Source: an uncultured Mycoplasmatota bacterium | GTDB taxonomy: Bacteria; Bacillota_I; Bacilli_A; RF39; UBA660 | Direction of reading: 5' to 3' | Assembly (NCBI GenBank): GCA_900547465.1 | Contig: URHJ01000005.1 | Span: forward strand, 1 to 52,530 | DNA length: 52,530 bases | Part shown: positions 49,280 through 52,530 of the stretch, piece after piece | Layout: every line of letters starts with the position of its first letter | Numbering within the stretch: the first letter of the stretch is position 1 | Position numbers and translations under genes: made by a program | The notes under the pieces: model-generated | Told to the model about the DNA's origin: nothing | Databases searched by the model: none | The model's input: only the letters and a program-made list of their open reading frames with translations

Positions 49280-51904
49280 TTACAACCATTCACCATTACG
49301 TTTTATGTATATTTTTTTAACAAAAGTTACTATTAAAAAGTATAAAATTACTAATCCGATTAAATATAAATAATAGTTAATTGGCAAAACAACAAAATGA
49401 AAACTTTCAACATTAGATAAGATAATAGGACAAATTATAGTTAATCCAATAGAAAATATAGTTAGTAGGTTTAATTTTTTACTTGCCATAGATTCTATAA
49501 ATGGTTTTTTAGCAGTTCTTACATTATAAATAATCATTAATTCAGTAACTAAACATGTAACAAACCAAGCAGTTTGAAAATAATCTTGTTTTGCTACACC
49601 ATTATAACCAAAAACATACCAGAATATAATAAATGATAATACATCAATAAATGAACTTGTAATTCCCATTACCTTCATAAATTTAGATATTCCTTTAGTA
49701 TCCCATTTCTTAGGATGAAGTAGGAACTCATCATCAACATTATCATATGGAATACCAATTTGAGATATATCATATATAAAATCTTGTATCAACATTTGAA
49801 TTGGTAATAATGGCAAAAATGGTAAAAAGATACTAGCAATCATAATACTAAATACATCACCAAAGTCAGCACTCATAGCCATCTTCATATATTTAATAAT
49901 ATTACCATAAACTTTTCTTCCTTCTATTACACCATCATAAATAACTTTCAAACTTTGTTCTAACAAAATTATATCACTTGCTTCTTTAGCAATCGAAGTC
50001 GCAGAATTAACCGAAATACCAACATCAGCTTTAGTAAGTGAAGGAGCATCATTCACACCATCACCCATATATCCAACAACATGCCCATTTGTCTTATATA
50101 AACGAACAATTCTTTCTTTTTGCAAAGGATTCATTCTAGCAAAAACATCAATATCTTCTATTTTCAAAGCTAACTCATCATCACTCATCTTATCAATATC
50201 ACTACCAAGTAATATATCATTACCATTAAGACCAACCATATTACAAATATTTTTAGTAGTAAAAGGATTATCACCAGTTAATATTTTTGTCTTAACACCA
50301 ACACGATACAACTTCTTCAAAGTATTTTTAACATCTTTCTTAGCAGGATCCAAAAATCCAACAAAACCAACAAATATCATATTTTTTTCATAACTAGAAT
50401 CAAATTCCTTACTTCCAGGATATTCATTTCTATAAGCTAAAGCAATAACCTGCATTCCATCACTAGCTAACTCAGTTGCTTTACTTTGTACCTTTTTAAT
50501 GATAGAATCATTAATTTTAGAAATTTTACCATTAATCTGCACTCTATCACAAATATTAATTATTTCCTCCAATGCACCCTTAGTAATCATTCTATAATGA
50601 TCATCTTTCTGAACAATAACACTTACTTTCTTACGTGTATAATCAAAAGGTATCTCATCTATCTTTTTATATTTACTTAAAATATCATAAAGCTTATGCT
50701 CCTTACCATAAGAAATAACAGCTCTATCTACTAAATTTTTAATACCAGTACTATAATAACTATTTAAAAAGGCATAATCTAAAATATCAATATTTTCATT
50801 ACCATTAACATCAATGTATTTCTGAAGAATAATTTTATTCTCTGTTAAAGTACCAGTTTTATCAGTACACAATATATCAATAGCTCCTAAATTTTGAATC
50901 GATTCCACTTTCTTAACAAGCGTCTTTTTAGAAGCAAGACTTCTACTACCTTTAGTCAAATTAACATTTACTATCATTGGAAGCATACTTGGGGTAATTC
51001 CAACCGCAACAGATAAAGCAAAAAGTAAAGCCTCAGCAAAATTATTTTTAATAAAGCCATCAATAATAATAACAACTATACATACAACAATCATATACTT
51101 GATTAATAAATTAGATATATCTTTTATACCTTTATCAAAGTTCGTAACTTCTTTTTTCTCATGAATTTCTCTACCCATTTCACCTAAATAAGTATTAAAA
51201 CCAGTATCAATCACCACTCCAGTACCATTGCCACTAATAACTGAACAACCCATTAAACAAATATTATTAATATTAAATAGGTCTTTGCTATCACCACTAT
51301 CTTCACTTAATTTTTCTATAGGAGCACTCTCACCTGTAAAAACAGATTGATTAATAAACAAATCTTTACTTTCTACAATTCTTAAATCTGCTGGAATAAT
51401 TGTACCTGCATTCAATTTTACAACATCACCAACAGCTACATCTTCTACCTTTATCTCAACTTCTTTCCCACTTCTAATCACACAAACAGTAGAATATATA
51501 CTTTGTCTCAATTTTCTATTAAACTTATACACAGAGTATTCTTGAAAAAAACGAAGTAAAGCACTAATAATAGCAATAGCTACAATAATAACCGAACCTA
51601 AATGATCACCTAAACAGAAATTAATAATAGCAAGTATCAATAAAATAATGATAAATTCATCTTTAAACGAATTTAATATAAAATATAATATACTCTTTTC
51701 ATCATCACGAATAACAATATTTTTACCATCACGTTTTAATCTCTCAGAAACCTTATTCCTATTAAGTCCAGTAACTGTTGTTTTGTATTTACTAAATATT
51801 TCTTCTCTTGGTAATATAGAAATAGAATTATATTTATTAAGTTTCTCTAGATCATCAGAAATCAAATTATTATTATGTTTTTTTATATCAAATATTCTTA
51901 TCAT
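49280..51904 (-). CDS. mgtA: MgtA-type magnesium-translocating P-type ATPase
   Basis: 874 residues. CTDKTGTLTENK has the phosphorylated Asp, TGES the dephosphorylation loop, GDNPFTT and MGDGVNDAPSLTKADVG the hinge and Mg-binding parts. The membrane part near the C-terminus has MSADFGDVFSIMIASIFLPF, PLLPIQMLIQDFIYDISQIG and IPYDNVDDEF, the P3B (MgtA) pattern for Mg2+ import. No M-box type Mg riboswitch is recognisable in the roughly 170-base upstream region; a -10 TATAAT is at 51929-51934. It is the only transporter in this segment. Confidence 0.93.
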   Translation of the reverse strand: MIRIFDIKKHNNNLISDDLEKLNKYNSISILPREEIFSKYKTTVTGLNRNKVSERLKRDGKNIVIRDDEKSILYFILNSFKDEFIIILLILAIINFCLGDHLGSVIIVAIAIISALLRFFQEYSVYKFNRKLRQSIYSTVCVIRSGKEVEIKVEDVAVGDVVKLNAGTIIPADLRIVESKDLFINQSVFTGESAPIEKLSEDSGDSKDLFNINNICLMGCSVISGNGTGVVIDTGFNTYLGEMGREIHEKKEVTNFDKGIKDISNLLIKYMIVVCIVVIIIDGFIKNNFAEALLFALSVAVGITPSMLPMIVNVNLTKGSRSLASKKTLVKKVESIQNLGAIDILCTDKTGTLTENKIILQKYIDVNGNENIDILDYAFLNSYYSTGIKNLVDRAVISYGKEHKLYDILSKYKKIDEIPFDYTRKKVSVIVQKDDHYRMITKGALEEIINICDRVQINGKISKINDSIIKKVQSKATELASDGMQVIALAYRNEYPGSKEFDSSYEKNMIFVGFVGFLDPAKKDVKNTLKKLYRVGVKTKILTGDNPFTTKNICNMVGLNGNDILLGSDIDKMSDDELALKIEDIDVFARMNPLQKERIVRLYKTNGHVVGYMGDGVNDAPSLTKADVGISVNSATSIAKEASDIILLEQSLKVIYDGVIEGRKVYGNIIKYMKMAMSADFGDVFSIMIASIFLPFLPLLPIQMLIQDFIYDISQIGIPYDNVDDEFLLHPKKWDTKGISKFMKVMGITSSFIDVLSFIIFWYVFGYNGVAKQDYFQTAWFVTCLVTELMIIYNVRTAKKPFIESMASKKLNLLTIFSIGLTIICPIILSNVESFHFVVLPINYYLYLIGLVILYFLIVTFVKKIYIKRNGEWL

Positions 51905-52043
51905 AATATCGCCTCTATCTTCAATTAAATTATACTACTAAACAAAAAAATAGACACATCAAATTACTTTATAGTGTATAAAATTGTAAAAATCTTTTAA
52001 ATTCGAATATATATTTATCTTCATAACTAAATCCTAACAAATT

Positions 52044-52076
52044 AAAAATCTACATTTTTTTCATGTAGACTTTTTT
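52044..52076 (-). terminator. Terminator of the HA-domain gene
   Basis: TCTACAT and ATGTAGA pair perfectly with an A/T extension, and a T-run follows, right after the stop codon. Confidence 0.75.
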
Positions 52077-52530
52077 ATAAATTAATCCATCTGCCTTTTT
52101 CTGAATTATTAATATCACTATTTTGACTGTTAGTACCTCTCTTATCCAAATCTCCCTTCATTCCTAACCAATCAGGCGATATATCAAATAATTGATCTAT
52201 AATCTTTTGTTCAGACTCAGTTTGTTCTTTTTTTATAAATATGGCTCTTTGTCTATCTAAAAATTCTCGTAAAGGATATCGAGAATTAGCACATTTATAT
52301 CCAGTAATTACATTTAAATCTCCGTACATGTCATAGTATCTTTTTGATTCATCTATTCCACGTAATTGGTACTTTACTTCTTGAATCTTATTATACTGCC
52401 TCAATTGTTCTTCCTCTAAACTTGAAACAACTTCTCCAGTTTCTTGTTTTTCTTTTATCTTTCTACATTGTGTTCGTAAATTAAGTTCAAAACTTCCCAT
52501 TGTAGTATTTCCTAATGGGGTTCTATCTTT
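52075..52530 (-). CDS. Partial protein with helicase-associated (HA) domain
   Basis: The frame is open to the right edge, so the gene may continue upstream beyond the window; an internal ATG at 52500 is also possible. Residues in the middle, GDLNVITGYKCANSRYPLRE, FLDRQRAIFIKKEQTESEQK, then IIDQLFDISPDW, follow the HA pattern (GxLNV, LxxFLxxQR, LxxLxxIxxxW) found at the C-termini of some mobile-element helicases. The N-terminal part is helical and charged, and the tail is Asn/Ser-rich. If the full gene is a helicase, it would be an element-borne one; only the C-terminal part is visible. Confidence 0.55.
   Translation of the reverse strand, partial: KDRTPLGNTTMGSFELNLRTQCRKIKEKQETGEVVSSLEEEQLRQYNKIQEVKYQLRGIDESKRYYDMYGDLNVITGYKCANSRYPLREFLDRQRAIFIKKEQTESEQKIIDQLFDISPDWLGMKGDLDKRGTNSQNSDINNSEKGRWINL

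Noticed and set aside
51905..52043. Possible Mg2+ riboswitch (M-box) upstream of mgtA
   Set aside because: No conserved M-box stems or terminator/antiterminator pair could be recognised; the region is short and AT-rich.
1..52530. CRISPR arrays, insertion sequences and rRNA genes
   Set aside because: No regularly spaced repeats, transposase motifs or rRNA-like segments were seen.

Overview
The window reads as chromosomal DNA of a low-GC Firmicute close to the Bacilli/Mollicutes boundary. The evidence is the very AT-rich coding sequence, AGGAGG-type ribosome binding sites, the B. subtilis-like order of the S10-spc-alpha ribosomal block and its rplM-rpsI-cwlD continuation, CdaA/CdaR, Spo0A and a tRNA with encoded CCA. 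Loss of rpmD (L30) and of ecfT, plus many small hypothetical genes, suggests a reduced-genome gut-type Bacilli lineage (for example RF39-like). That placement is inference, not proof.

Layout. 1-3.95 kb: a Gabija-like defence operon (OLD nuclease plus UvrD-like helicase) with a third, HEPN-like gene running off the left edge, and a truncated amidase beside it. 4-9.2 kb: a coiled-coil membrane protein, then a four-gene plus-strand operon encoding a TasA/camelysin-like secreted protein, a two-domain CBM2-like secreted protein, a SipW-type signal peptidase with an unusually large membrane domain, and a DUF5305-like membrane protein. 9.2-13.6 kb: HtrA protease overlapping an Abi_2 (AbiD/F) gene, a zinc-dependent phospholipase C-like protein and a degenerate SpoIID-like protein. 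13.6-20.4 kb: a compact type VII (T7SSb-like) locus with EssC and EsaB, two very small helical proteins and a HopA1-like protein. 20.4-26.7 kb: cwlD, a small holin-like membrane protein, rpsI, rplM with an L13-type leader, two small unknown genes, truA, two catalytically degenerate EcfA-type ATPases with no EcfT, and an SDR oxidoreductase. 26.8-41 kb: the rplQ-rpoA-rpsK-rpsM-rpmJ-infA-map-adk-secY-spc-S10 block with a structured leader upstream of rpsJ. 41-52.5 kb: dinB, a DUF4352 lipoprotein-like protein facing an XRE regulator across a perfect palindrome, an AAA/DUF4143 ATPase, spo0A with a perfect 0A box, cdaR-cdaA, small membrane proteins, tRNA-Thr(CGT), an MgtA-type P-type ATPase and a helicase-associated-domain fragment.

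How the parts work together. The 26.8-41 kb block builds ribosomes, RNA polymerase alpha and the Sec channel, and the flanking truA and rplM/rpsI belong to the same growth functions. CdaA/CdaR, Spo0A, CwlD, amidase and SpoIID-like genes concern the cell wall and developmental control. Several of the wall genes carry missing catalytic residues, so sporulation may be decaying or repurposed. The most unusual units are the SipW/TasA/CBM2 secretion operon, the minimal T7SS locus with a HopA1-like protein, the EcfA pseudo-ATPase pair and the three-gene Gabija operon. Nearly every transcription unit ends in a recognisable stem plus T-run, and several promoters share an extended -10 of the form TGGTATAMT.
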